Source of the DNA: Thelonectria olida
Taxonomy: Eukaryota > Ascomycota > Sordariomycetes > Hypocreales > Nectriaceae
NCBI GenBank assembly: GCA_020736575.1
Contig: JAGPYM010000012.1
Location: 62,001-126,000, forward strand
Direction of reading: 5' to 3'
Length of the DNA stretch: 64,000 nt
A program made the position numbers and the translations under genes. Under the pieces are notes generated by a model. The model worked only from the letters and a program-made list of their open reading frames with translations. It searched no databases and had not been told where the DNA came from. This document shows, in pieces, positions 11,899 to 23,618 of the stretch. Within the stretch, counting starts at the first letter, position 1; the number at the start of each line of letters is the position of its first letter.

Positions 11899-13573
11899 GG
11901 TGACTGAAGCGACCGAAGGATGGTCTTTTACGGTGGTGTCTTTGATATCGAGAATGACTGAGGAATGGCGGCTTCGGAACCAAATCGCAGGGTGGGCGGG
12001 TGTTCGATGACGACACAGTAAGTGCGGAGTCGATCTGTCTGTGCTTGTTCTCTTGACACTTCGACTCAGGTGGTTTTCGGCGGGCCCCAGGAGGAGTAAT
12101 CAGATCTCTCCCATGCGATGATGTCGTCGATAGCGTCGAGATGGAAGAAAGCCAGACGGGATGGTATGGGATGGGAGGAAGAAGAGGAAAGAAGATGGGA
12201 TGAGAACAAGTGGTGATGATGGTAGGCTTTGGGTAAAAAATTGGTCATGCGACCAGGGAAGGAAGGATGGGCGTCAAAGAGTGTGTGTGCGCTGGTCCCT
12301 CCCCCGTCCAGCCTCCTCCTTCGCTTCCTTCCTCCACACGATAGGCACGCAATCGAGCGTGTATACCGTGTATACGGTGTTGATGACGCTGGTCGTGGCG
12401 GGAAAGGTGTGGGCGATTTGGGCGAAAAGCTGGGGGAGGGAACTTGGGCCGCACAGTGTGGAAACAAATTGGGTCCGAGGCAGTGCAACGGCAGGGTGCA
12501 ACCAACTGGGCATCTTTTTACTTAAGAATTCGCCTCGTTTCACCTGTGAACAACCAACATTTGCATGATTTGATGAGTGCGGCCGGCACTGTGCCACGGT
12601 ACGAGTCACCGAGTGAAACATGGCGCTCAAGCTCTGGGACAATTACGACTTCATATTTATTCATTCACGACGGTGCACGAACGGAGTTGATGAGAAAGAC
12701 TATGCAATGCTTCGACACCTTGCACAGAAATGGGGGGGTTGATCTGGCTGCCGACAGTTACTCTGTGTTCCCTAACACCAGCCATCACTTGGACGAGCCC
12801 GATTATCTCCATGCATCTCCGCCGATCCCGGCTTGGATCTGGACGATATATTTGCAGCCAAGGACAGCATGAGATTTGGTTGAAGTCCCGTGACATATTC
12901 TCATCGCTTAAGACACGTATCAAAACCACGGCGGTTGTTTTATCTGTGTAATTGGAAGATGATGGTATTCTTGTGAGAAGGAATCAGCGGCACTAACAAG
13001 GCGCGAAGAAAGGTGCGCCAAGGTGAGGAAACCGATGAGCCCAGCTGCAGGCGGATATACCGGAAGAAGTCCTTCGTAAATTAGAAGTGAGGCTCCATCT
13101 CCGCCCGCCATATAGGGGTCACATCCGCCTTTGCCGGCAAGGACTCCCTAGGTAAATAGAAAATGTCAGGGACGGATAACTCGATCTGCGATGGGACCGA
13201 AATACAAGTGCACAGATGTGTCGCCTCCTGTTTGCGCCGGTATTGACTAATGACTGGCATTTCAAGCAATGTCCTGATCTTGAGGGAATATACGAAATGC
13301 TTAGATATGACTCCGTCATACAGATCTATTTTATAACAATTTAAGCTTTATCTCTCGACGCCTCATTCTGCGCATTGGATTGTGCTTAATGTCTTTGAGG
13401 AGTATGGGGGGCATGTGAGCTGTAGTTACCCGATTTACGTCAGTGCTACACGCTCGTCGACTAAACCAGCTCACTCCACAAGAAGACGTCAAATCTTCCA
13501 CAGCCATTTGCACTCACACATGATGAAATAGGCTCTCTTATGATTCCTCACCTGTATCAAGCAATTGAAAGTC
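11899..13573. promoter_or_regulatory. divergent intergenic region, Mpv17-family gene / Zn2Cys6 gene
   Basis: 1.67 kb without a supported gene. Open frames on both strands around 12150-12570 overlap one another, have no family likeness and are purine-rich leader-like sequence. The palindromic GTATACCGTGTATAC at 12361-12375 is a possible regulator or secondary-structure site. Confidence 0.55.
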
Positions 13574-15882
13574 ATGGGCGAAAAGGCTGCAGAGTCGGAG
13601 GAGCAAGTTCGCCCACCTCTCCTTAAGCGCAAGCGTGTCGCCCTGGCATGTGAGAGCTGTCGCGCAAGAAAGGCCAAGGTCGGTGGTCGATTCGAAGTGA
13701 TTCCGCTCGAAAAGAGTCATTGCTGACGACAAGGAAACAGTGCGACAATAGACGCCCAATATGTGGGCGCTGTGAAGGCTACGGTTACAAATGCACGTGG
13801 GAAGGGGGACGACGTCGCATTCACCTGGAGCACGACCATGCGGGCCAGTCGTCTCAGCGGAATGTTCATGAGAGCTTGGAGCTCATTCGTGAGATCTGCT
13901 CGACCTTTCCGCAAGATGTTCAGTCGGAAGTGGACGGGCTCTTGGCCCTCGTACGAAGCCATGTGATTGAAGACGACTCACCAGCACCCAGCAGCAAGGA
14001 TACCACTGCCATGCCGCCAGCTATCGGCCACTCGCACTCGTCACGATACCTCGGCCAGGCCAGCGATATTCACTTCCTGAACTTGGCTAGGCAAACGTTT
14101 CGAACACCTGACCCTGTGACAGACCAGGCTGAGGATGTCGTGGAGAGTTATGACGAGGACAAGACGTGTCTACCGAGGCCACTCAGCAGCTGGGTCTTGG
14201 ACTCGCCTGGATGGAGTGCCGGGGAGAAATACCTGAGCAGCTACTTCTCTACCATCCATGCCGCCTACCCCTTTCTTCCGCGATCATACTTTCTGCACAA
14301 ATACAAAAATCTGCAATCCAAAAACACAGGCAATGACCAACTGACAGCAGCCTGGCTTGCCTTGTTCTATGGCGTCCTAGCCATCGGCGCATTCTACGAC
14401 CAGGGGGCACCACCTGTCTCAAGCAAAGACCTGCATGCGAATTACTTCCAGCGGTCCATACTGCTCACCGACCTCAACAAGCTAGAGGCATCTGCGGTAC
14501 AGGTATCGGCGTTGTTGGTGCAATGCTTCTACTTGCTAGCAACATCCAAGACTGACAGGTGTTGGATCACGCTCGGAGTTGCTATTCGACTCGCTCAAGC
14601 TTTGGGTATGCACATGGACTACATAGACGCAAAACCTAAGCCTTGGGGTTACCCGCTGCCGCAGCCACAGAGGTCCGAGATACGACGCAGAGTTTGGTAC
14701 TCTCTCTTCGTTCTTGATCGTCTTGTGGCTTTGCAGCTTGGCAGGCCTCCGGCCATTTCAGATGGAGGGTTCTCAGTTTCGCTGCCCTCGAACCTTGACG
14801 ACGGCGAGCACGACTGGGAGGCCGAAGAAGCGTTGCCGAACTTGGTAGACGAGCCTTCAGCAGGCACCTACTTCCTGCGCGTGATTGAGCTGTCGAAGAT
14901 TATCGGACGCGTTCTGCAAGAACTCAACGAAGCGCAGAAGCCAATAGAGGTCAGGCTTTCGCGAGTGAAACAGTTTGACAATGAGCTCTCAGCTTGGAAG
15001 TCACGGTTGCCGCGTTACCTGCGGTTCGACGTCGTTCACGTTTTTGACAATTCGCCGCATTTCAAGAGGCAGAGGAACATGCTTGCGATCAAATACCATC
15101 ATCTCCGGGCTCTAATGCACCGGCCCTACCTCAGCCTGCCCGCTGCAAACGGCTTCATGGCCGAGTCCTTGACGGATCATCAGATCAGAGCAGTGCACGA
15201 TTACAGCCAAACATGCATATCTGAGGCACGCGAGACGGCGCGCCTGTTCCACAACGTGCAAGACGAAGTCCAACTTATTTACGACTATCCTTGGTGGCAG
15301 TTGATCTCGTGTGTGGTATGTGCAGCCTCGATTCTGATTGTCGCCGGCACCTTTAAGCAGATGGGCGCCGAGGTTACCGAGGCCGGTGGGTTATGCGACG
15401 ATGCGGAAACGTGCTTAAAGGTTCTCGGCGCTCTGAGTTCGCATTCAACTGGCGCAAGGCATGCGCGACACATGGTAGCGAAACTCCTTTCTCAACGCTT
15501 GTCGTACATCAGTCAGTCATCCCCAGAGGACTCCAGGCAGCCCCTCCGCCTTGGGGAACTTTCCAAGGCGTCGCAGCCTGGCAACATGCCGCGCCTTAGC
15601 AGACAGACTCTCGCGTCCGTTGACACGACGCAACTCGAGACGGCAAATACGCACGGGAATGCTCCGTATGCGGAAGGATTGACGTTTCCTTGGCTGCAGA
15701 CGGATGATGATTTGCCAGCGGAGTTTGACACTGGTCTTTCATGGCCATATGGGACGTTGGACTCTATGGCATGGTCGAGCCAGGTGCTAAATTCGATGAT
15801 GACATCGGTAGACTGTTATGTGCCGGCTCCTCCTGGACCACACGACGGGTTGCGGGACGGGACGGACAGTCCGCAATTGTGA
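13574..15882 (+). CDS. Zn2Cys6 fungal transcription factor
   Basis: CDS join(13574..13678,13741..15882), 748 residues. Nuclear DNA-binding regulator. The zinc cluster is split by the intron: Cys26, Cys29, Cys36, Cys43, Cys46 and Cys53 give C-x2-C-x6-C-x6-C-x2-C-x6-C, with the basic RARKAK between the second and third Cys, so the cluster is complete only after splicing. A preceding basic stretch LKRKR may be a nuclear signal. The middle homology (Fungal_trans) region lies at about residues 200-480, seen as GVLAIGAFYDQG, SALLVQCFYLLATSKTDRCW, GVAIRLAQALGMH and RRRVWYSLFVLDRLVALQLGRP. The C-terminal 150 residues are Ser/Gln-rich and probably activating. Plus-strand neighbours include the GH31 gene 1.6 kb downstream, a possible target by position only. 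Confidence 0.93.
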
Positions 15883-16332
15883 CGAACAACTTTGTCTGGC
15901 TTCCGACTGGTGTACTCTCACCACTTAAATTGACACCAGCAGAAAGCCTCCTGATTTACCGTGTTGTTGGCACGGTCCGCTCGTGCTTCCATATCCGTAT
16001 TTTCGTCTTCTTGGATCATAGCAGTCTCATACTAGGTGGCTCGGCGGGGAGCCGGGATGATTCATGAAAGTCATCACTCGACTGAGACGAAAAAGACCTT
16101 CACCGTTGCAGGAGGATCCCCTTTCGCACACCTGCAATCATGACGTACACTATCAAGCCTCCCTTCGATGTCTGAACTAACTAAGTGGCGTCGATCTGTC
16201 ATTAAAGAACAACATGACGAAGCCTTTGGCTACGATGCATATATGTGTAGCTTCCCGCAAATTCATCGCCTGTATTTCTGTGTTCGATAACTCAGCTCAA
16301 CTAAATCTCCAGCTGCAAGATCTAAGAAAAAA
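15883..16332. other. intergenic, no gene seen
   Basis: 450 bases holding the 3' end of the Zn2Cys6 gene and the promoter of the following small gene. No conserved element was recognised. Confidence 0.6.
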
Positions 16333-16729
16333 ATGCCGACTCTTCTCCGAACCCGTCTCTCGTCTGTGGCTCGAAGCCCACTGACCCTGCGCTCTCTTAT
16401 AATCCGCCATTACAGTTCTGCAGACCCGGCAAAACAGCCACTCAAAGGGGGCCCCATCCAAACCGAGACGGACAAGAACAAGTGAGTGTGTATTCTCCAA
16501 CCATATATGCTACTCCGCTAATAAGTGCTTCCCCACGTTCTCTAGAGTCAGCGACAAGAACATGTATGTCTTGGGTATGGTTGGATTAGCACTGGGAGGC
16601 ACTCTCGCTTGGATGATGAATAACCAGAGACTTGCTGGAAAAGTCCCTGAATCGCTTCCCGAACCAACTGTGTCGGAGAATCGGTTCGAGGACAAGAATA
16701 AAAAGGTTCTTGGGAAGGAGAAAACCTGA
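16333..16729 (+). CDS. small probable mitochondrial membrane protein, unassigned
   Basis: CDS join(16333..16481,16546..16729), 110 residues. I do not recognise the family. The N-terminus is rich in Arg, Ser and Leu with no acids over about 28 residues (MPTLLRTRLSSVARSPLTLR then RHYSS), which looks like a mitochondrial targeting presequence with an RHYS-type processing site. After a polar stretch a single hydrophobic segment (MYVLGMVGLALGGTLAWMM, about residues 56-74) follows, then a charged tail ending KVLGKEKT. Intron donor GTGAGT, acceptor CTAG, joining AA to A as Lys. Inference: a single-pass inner membrane protein with a short soluble tail. Confidence 0.78.
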
Positions 16730-17530
16730 AATGGACGGGACATGGGGTAGTTACACGGGTCCAGTCATTATGGAACGAGTTTGAGACATTGCTAGCCTAC
16801 TGGCATCAAGACGAAGATGATCCTTAACATTGTATTCGACTTTGTAGTTGGGCTTACGCCGCTCATCGGTGACTTGGCTGATGCAGTCTTTCGCGCCGAC
16901 ACCGCAACGTGATAATACTGGAGGACTATCTTCGTGAAAAGAGTGACGCAAAGATAGAGAGCAAACAACTTCACGAATACGCAGAAGGTACCCCCAACGA
17001 ACCTGCCACTTTTACCGATATCGCACCTTTTAATACCAGTAGCTGCTAAGAAGCATGGAATCAATAAACGTCTCCATCTCAAGTCGACTTCCTCGGCGCA
17101 ACATGGCTACACCTAACAGGGCTCTCATCGTCGGCACTTTGGCGAACCCCTACGTAACGTGTCGTGCGAAATATCCATCGGCGATGTACCTATTCCTGAC
17201 ATTCTTTGTACCAAGCCCGCCTTACTGTCGTTCGAAAGACGCCCTCCACCTAGAAGCATTCGGTGCAGAGAAGACCCAATGTTGCACACGCGGCCCAATC
17301 CCTTCACTTCACTTACCGTTCAATTACCCCCCACCGTGACCGCAGCTGGCCATTGACCGTTGATGATCGTCTCGGTGCTGCATCACCCGAGTCGCGGGGT
17401 ACCGGGAATGCGGCCCTACAGCCCGGCCATACGATAGATGATAGATGCTTAAAGACGACGTCTTCTGCCATCTAACCATGGCCATTTCATAAGTAGAACC
17501 GTGACTTTCCCCTCAAAAACCGAATACATC
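16730..17530. promoter_or_regulatory. intergenic with GH31 upstream region
   Basis: 800 bases without a supported gene. A GCGGGG element at 17394-17399 fits the CreA carbon-repressor consensus SYGGRG about 130 bases before the GH31 start, as expected for a glycosidase gene. Single consensus sites are common by chance. Confidence 0.45.
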
Positions 17531-19577
17531 ATGCTCCACCAAAAGGAAAACCGCCTCGTCTACGCCTTTGATGCCGAACAGGTCTGGGTTGAACCATGGG
17601 GTCCCAATGCCGTGCGGGTCCGGGCCTCAAAGATGGGCTATATGCCCTCGGAGAATTGGGCTTTGGACGGAGAAGCTCCCTCCAGCAGCCCAGATATTTC
17701 CATCCAGAAGACCTCGGGCACGCTCACCAATGGCAAGATCAAGGCCGTCCTCAGCTCCGGAGGCAAGTTGACCATTTGGAACTCTGACGGAAAACTGCTT
17801 CTCGAAGAATACTCTCGCAATCTTCACGACTTGACAGACCCCAAGGTCAGCTCGCTGAACCTCGATGCTCGCGAGTTCAAGCCTCTTCTGGGCGGCGACT
17901 ATCACCTCACGGCGCGGTTCGAGAGTCTGGATCCCAATGAGAAGATCTACGGAATGGGTCAGTACCAGCAGCCGTACTTGAACATCAAAGGGGCGCAGAT
18001 TGAGCTGGCTCACCGCAACTCTCAGGCCAGCGTCCCCTTTGCCGTGTCTTCTCGGGGCTATGGATTTCTCTGGAACAACCCAGCGATTGGCAACAGCATC
18101 TTTGGGAAGAACATTATGAGCTTCGAGGCACTCTCAACCAAGGCTCTCGACTACTGGGTTGTTGCCGGAGACACGCCCGCTGACATAGTTCAAGCTTACG
18201 CGGGCGTGACGGGAACAGTTCCCATGATGCCCGAGTATGGTCTTGGATTCTGGCAGTGCAAGCTTCGATACCAAACTCAGGAAGAGCTCCTCGAGGTTGC
18301 GCGAGAATACAAACGACGAGAACTGCCCATTGACCTGATTGTCGTCGACTTCTTCCACTGGCCAAAGCAAGGTGACTGGAGGTTTGACCCGACCTACTGG
18401 CCAGATCCAGGTGAGTGTCCACAAAGTACAGCCATGTCCAGTGCAGTGCTCACTCTTCGTTATAGACGCCATGATCAAGGAACTCAAAGATCTCGGCATC
18501 GAGCTGATGGTCTCTGTCTGGCCCACCGTCGACAAGCTCTCGGAAAACTACGAAGAGATGCTCGAAAAGGGCTTCCTCATCCGAACAGACCGCGGCGTTC
18601 GCACGGGGCTCAATTTCATGGGGGACACCATCCACTACGACACCACGCACCCAGGATCGCGCGCCTACGTCTGGGAGAAGTGCAAGAAGAACTACTTTGA
18701 CAAGGGCATCAAGGTCTTCTGGCTCGATGAGGCAGAGCCCGAGTATCGCGTGTACGACTTTGACAATTACCGGTACTACCGGGGCCCCAACGTCGAGATT
18801 GGAAACATCTATCCCCGCGAGTACGCTCGCGGTTTCTGGGAGGGCCAAGCCAGCGAGGGCCAGACCAACATTGTCAATCTCCTGCGCTGCGCTTGGGCTG
18901 GTAGCCAAAAGTTCGGCGCCCTTGTCTGGAGCGGCGACGTGGCGTCCTCGTGGCCGAGTTTCCGCGCACAGCTCGCCGCGGGCCTGAACATGGGCCTCTC
19001 TGGGATCCCGTGGTGGACGACAGACATTGGCGGGTTCCACGGCGGCGACGGACGAGAGGCCGATTTTCGCGAGCTGCTGGTTCGGTGGTTCCAGTGGGGA
19101 GCCTTTTGTCCTGTGATGCGTCTTCACGGGAACCGGCTGCCGCAGCAGCCGCAGCACGGCACGACAGGTGGCGCCGAGTGTGTGAGCGGTGCGCCGAATG
19201 AAGTGTGGTCGTACGGCGACGAGGTTTACGACATTTGCCGCAAGTACATGGCAATCCGAGAGGAGTTGCGAGAGTACACGCGAGGGTTGATGAGGGAGGC
19301 TCACGAGAAGGGTTCGCCGTTGATGCGGACGCTGTTCTACGAGTTCCCCGACGATGCTCGAGCGTGGGAGACTGAGGAACAGTACATGTACGGCGACAAG
19401 TACCTCTGCTGCCCGGTGCTAGAATTGGGAAAGCGAGACATGTTTGTGTATTTGCCCAAGCTGGCAGGGAGTGCCAAGTGGAAGCTGTTCCAGGGGGAGG
19501 AGGAGTATGAGAGTGGGCAGACGGTCAAGGTTGAGTGTCCGCTGGATACGATGCCTGTGTTTGTTCGGCAGACATGA
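17531..19577 (+). CDS. GH31 glycoside hydrolase, alpha-xylosidase-like
   Basis: CDS join(17531..18410,18466..19577), 663 residues. Retaining alpha-glycosidase of family GH31; best fit is the alpha-xylosidase clade that removes xylose from xyloglucan oligosaccharides. An N-terminal beta-sandwich (1 to about 215) precedes the barrel, which begins at MMPEYGLGFWQCKLRY. The nucleophile is inferred to be Asp381 in VFWLDEAEPEY and the acid/base Asp451 in LVWSGDVASSW; MRLHGNR and GIPWWTTDIGGF are further GH31 signatures. No signal peptide is seen at MLHQKENRLVYAF, so it is probably intracellular, acting on imported oligosaccharides. The intron (GTGAGT...ATAG) splits the DPDAMIKEL segment and phase is restored as Asp. 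The first ATG is used; an upstream GTG in frame is not a credible fungal start. Confidence 0.92.
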
Positions 19578-19921
19578 AAAATCAGTTCCAATTTCAATTT
19601 TCAAACTATGGTAAGACAATTAATGCTTTCTCCATGTATAAAATTACTGATGAATTGGAAACTGAAGGAGAGACTCTCTATTGTCACTTACACGATGTGC
19701 ATCGATGTATTTCTATGTGGTCTACTACCACGAAGAAAAGTCAAACGCTTCAGCGAAATGAGAAAACCTATACCAGTTGAGATCTCCAGTAAATACTCGA
19801 GTTTATGTTAGAGCTTTCTTTACCTGTTATGCTCCTCTTGTGCTCTGCTGCCGGGCACTTCCCTTGTCCATCGTGCGCACAGGGTACATAAACCATTGGC
19901 TCTTCGTCCCTCCCAACAAAT
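19578..19921. other. intergenic, GH31 3' end to tRNA
   Basis: 344 bases, AT-rich just after the GH31 stop. No gene seen. Confidence 0.6.
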
Positions 19922-20004
19922 GGCCCAATAGTACAATGGTTAGTACGCCACTTTCCGGAGCAGGAATTAGGTGGAGATTCTAGGTTCGAGTCCTAGTTGG
20001 GTCG
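19922..20004 (+). tRNA. tRNA-Arg(CCG) with a 10-base intron
   Basis: Acceptor stem GGCCCAA (19922-19928) pairs with TTGGGTC (19997-20003, one G-U pair) and discriminator G. D arm GTAC/GTAC with loop AATGGTTA; anticodon stem CCACT/GGTGG; anticodon CCG at 19955-19957 after the invariant T33; T arm CTAGG TTCGAGT CCTAG. The intron at 19959-19968 sits one base after the anticodon, the standard place for nuclear tRNA introns, and leaves a 73-base mature tRNA. Internal A and B boxes are present in the D and T arms. It would read the CGG codon. Confidence 0.9.
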
Positions 20005-20009
20005 ATTTC

Positions 20010-20016
20010 TTTTTTT
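20010..20016 (+). terminator. RNA polymerase III T-run terminator
   Basis: A run of seven T starts six bases after the tRNA discriminator base, the usual Pol III stop. Confidence 0.85.
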
Positions 20017-21822
20017 GGATATTTGTATACATTCTGGTCTCCTTTTATTATATATATTTATCATAAAGATTTTTAATTTGTCAAGTTGACACATATAGAG
20101 AGATCTCCAGTTCCCAACATGAGACAGCGAGAAACCCAGACCGGCACCAGAGCAGACCCGCGTAGTAACATGGAGGGGGCAGACTTTGGCCCATTTCCAG
20201 CCGTTGGATTCGGGGGGAGGATAGTTGTTGCCATACTACACGCACTCGCTCCTCCCCAGCCCTCCTACAATCGGACCGTAACTCAAATTCAAGCATGACC
20301 CAACCCGGATGCGTGTAAGGACTTCAAGTTTCGCGGTCGTGTCATCAACGTCCAGAAGCAAGCAAGGCGGCTGTTAAAAATACACTAGGATGCCATCTGT
20401 CATGGGGGCTGAGCGAAGCTGCAGCTTCTTGGGCGAATAGCGCTAGTTCTAGCTTGGAAAACCTCTGTGAGAGACTTGCTTGGAAAGCCAATGTGAGAGT
20501 TACTGTGAGAGACCTTCTTAGAAAGACATCAGAGTTATTAGAAGGCTCCTGTAATAGCTGCTGTGACGGCTGCGACGACGGATGCTGTGATGGCTGCTGT
20601 TGCGATAGCTTCATGTGACAGCATCTATTCTGTGACCAGAGAGAAAGGCGGTGAGCATTGGGAGCGGCAAAAAGAGTCAATTGCCACTCGGTATTCGCTC
20701 GTTTGTGTCGGGTGATCGTGGTGGCTGGTCAAGTGGTGGAAAGAATGCACTGAATTTGCTGAGATTTACGTTATCCGGCACTCACACAATTGGCTGCTAC
20801 CTCACCGAGGGTCCCGTCCATTTGTGTCGCAGCCCAGGTACCAACATATACCTTATTAGGCGACATTTGCCGCTGCTGGGTGGTGATGCAGGGATAGACT
20901 ACGGGTTGGAGTCCGTTTAAGTTGATCCTTTGGAGCCATCTGTTAGTGTTACTGGAACTGGGTCTCTGGGCCACACCAATAGTACACGAACTGTTCTGGC
21001 TGAACCGCCGACAAAACTGACGCATAATCTATCGTACAAGGAATTCCCACGCAAAGCCATTCATGGAGAGGTAGCTGAGACAAGAAAACGCACATAAACA
21101 AAGAAGAGAGTTGGGGAGGTGGCGCGATAGTCTGTGTTTGCCCTGAGAATACACATCCTTAAAGCTCTTTGGACATGGCGACTGTCTCATTTCTCACACT
21201 ATACCTTGCTCATATCTCAACATCACACAGGAGAACTTCAACTTCATCAGATAAGAAACACACGCGTTTTAAATCAGCAACGGAGCAACGCCGTGGATTT
21301 TGTCTATCCTCGTCTAGATCCGTTCATGAACACATCATGAGCCCAAAATGAGATCCGTCAAAGAGCAGAAGCCGGATCCATCGGCAACAGCAAACGCTTT
21401 TAATCGTAACCACAAAAAAAAAAGGAAAAAGAACCGTCGTATCGACAAACGCATGCCATCAATCATATTAGCCGCATTATTCTCAGCAGAGACTATCGAA
21501 GTCCTGCTCAAACCTCCTCGTCTTCTACCCATGAGTCGATGAATCGCTCATCCTATCCACGGTGCCTTGGTATCTCAACCAAGAATAGAAGATCGGGAGG
21601 TTTTTTTTCAAGGTACCCATTTGAGGTTCGCCTTTCCCGGTAAATCGAGGGGCCTCTACGCCGTGCTAGCTATGAAAGAAGGTTCGCTGAACCATGAAAC
21701 GAAAAAAGGAAATGTCAAATGAATGGAGTCGTTCAGTGGTGAGGCCAGGGATAGCACTGCCATGCAAGCTATGCCGTCCTCACACGTAATGTGGCCGGTG
21801 AAGTCAGTGCTTCGCTGTCGCA
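20017..21822. other. intergenic, low-complexity patches
   Basis: 1.8 kb without a supported gene. Contains imperfect CTGTGAGAGAC repeats at about 20464 and 20503 and a GCTGCTGTGA/GGCTGCGACGA-like GCT-rich segment at 20556-20612; on the minus strand this reads as a Gln/Ser/Pro-rich open frame with no family likeness. A 10-base A run lies near 21413. Confidence 0.55.
20460..20612. repeat. imperfect TGTGAGAGA / GCTGCTGTGA repeats
   Basis: Two copies of CTGTGAGAGAC about 39 bases apart, with a related ATGTGAGAGT between them, followed by three to four GGCTGC/GCTGCTGTG units. Origin unknown; could be a decayed element next to the tRNA gene. Confidence 0.5.
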
Positions 21823-23618
21823 TCATATGCGCAGGAAGTTCACGTCTGAGATGCTTCGGTGCCTCTTGTGGCCGTTGTCGGCTTCGTTAGAGGCCTTGCG
21901 TTTCGTCGACATGGTCTCTAGAGGGCTTCGAGTGAGATCGCTCATCTGTCGTTTATGGCGTCTCATGGGAGTCAGGGGCACGGTGGCAGTATCAAACCGG
22001 TCCGACTTTAGTCCCTTGAGAGCAGTGTAGTTGTAGGGTCCACTAAACGCAAGCGAATCTTGGGTAGCCTGGTTACTAAGGATGAGCTGCTGGTTGATCT
22101 GGTTGCGACGGAACGCGCCAACAGTCTCTGAATTGAGATGTGACAAGACGTCGCAGTCGCTCGAGGCAGTGCTGGGTCGAACAGGGGTTGATGTCGGATT
22201 CCATGTGCCTTGATCCTCATCGCCTGAGGAATCATCGTCGTTCCATGTGATGAAGTCATCAATGTCGAGCTTCTTCTCCTCTTCGTCCTCTTCGCCTTGC
22301 AAGCTAGGCGCCGTAGAACTTTCATCAGCGGTGTTGGCCTCGGAGGGAAAAGTGAAGAAGGCTTCGGCAGGACCCACGGCTTGGGTGTTGATGAAGTCGC
22401 CGAAAGAATTGGAAGAGAACATGGCACTGAGCATCACGTTTGCCGAGTTGCTCATGATGGGCGAGGCATGGTTCTCCATTGACCATGGCCCCGAAAACTT
22501 CTCTGGAGACAGATCGAATTGTCCTGGCGACAAATCGAACTGTCGCCGTCGGCCAGGAGTAAAGATGATCAACTTCTTGGTAGTTGGGTGAAGAACAGCG
22601 ATGGGCTTCTGATCAGATCGGTCCAAGTTGAATTTCCCAACGCGTGGCATGCCACGCTGCCGCTGTGGCTTCACAGGGCTATCGGCCTCGGAATCGGAAA
22701 ATCCATCACCGGGATTGGAAGGCCGACGAGTCTTTCTACGAACAAGAGGTTCGGGGATGTCTTCTTCGGTAGTGTCACCATCAGCTGGAGGAGAAAGGTT
22801 AGCACCGACGGGGTTAAGCTTCCCATAATAGCCCACTCACTCTCATAGCCATCCAGCTCCTGTGGCTCTTCAAAAGCGGGCACAGGAGTAGACGCAACAG
22901 TGTTGAGCTGGGAAGCCAGGGGTGTGGCAGTTGGAGTATCATCATCAGACAGGTGCCGAACAACCTCTTCGGCATCCGAATCAGGCTGCTCCTCATGTGT
23001 GTAGTTGTAGTCCCAGAAGGAACCAGAACCAGATGACTCATCAGGATCGTTCTCAATCTCGCGACGGAACGCGGGGTCGAGCGCTGTCTGAGAGACAAAG
23101 ATGTCAGGGAAGAGATCGGCATGGTCATCCTCAGTATCGGTCGAGTCGGAATCACTCGAGGGCACGTCAAAATGAACGTGTCGCTCCTCACTGGCGTTGA
23201 ATTCCAGAAGCTCCTCATTCAAAAAGTCAGAGAGGTTGCCTTCTTCAACCCCAGAAAGGATGCCAGCCCAACTGCCGTTGTCGTCGTCTTCTTCTTCATC
23301 ATCGTCGACAGCGGCACCGGCGTCTTCGTCTTCTTCTTCGTCGTCGTCGTCATCGTTATCATCTTCTATGTCCTCAAAGAGAGGTCGCGGCCGAGGAGCG
23401 GTAGGGGTTGGGTGTGCTTCCTCAAGAATGTTTTCCTCCTCGGCCGCAGCGACATCTTCCTCGTCGTCGTCTGAGGAGTCGCTGATGTCTTCGACAGCTG
23501 AATAACCGCCTTCGTCCGAGAGGTCGATGGAGGACTCAGAGGTTTCTGAGACCCGGCGGCGCCGCTTGGTCGCCTTGACCGGGGTGGAGGGGAATTTTCG
23601 TCGAACGTTGCGAGACAT
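21823..23618 (-). CDS. acidic, probably nuclear protein, unassigned
   Basis: CDS complement(join(21823..22784,22841..23618)), 579 residues. Family not recognised. It starts MSRNVRRKFPSTPVKATKRRRR, a strong basic nuclear-localisation-type stretch, followed by long Asp/Glu runs between about residues 45 and 125 and Ser-Asp clusters that resemble casein kinase 2 sites. A GSWAGILSGVEEGNLSDFL segment after the acidic block may be an ordered motif. The C-terminal half is Ser/Pro-rich with repeated QFDLSP, TPMRRHKRQ and a second basic cluster TKRKASNEADNGHKRHRS. No catalytic domain is visible. The intron (GTGAGT...CCAG) restores a Thr-Asp-Gly-Asp reading. Mostly disordered chromatin or RNA-associated protein is a reasonable inference, not more. 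Confidence 0.82.

Noticed and set aside
12161..12642. Several overlapping 100-140 codon frames on both strands
   Set aside because: Purine/pyrimidine-skewed leader DNA keeps all frames open; none has a domain.
18450..19304. 284-codon minus-strand open frame over the GH31 gene
   Set aside because: Antisense shadow of a strongly biased coding region; no family likeness.
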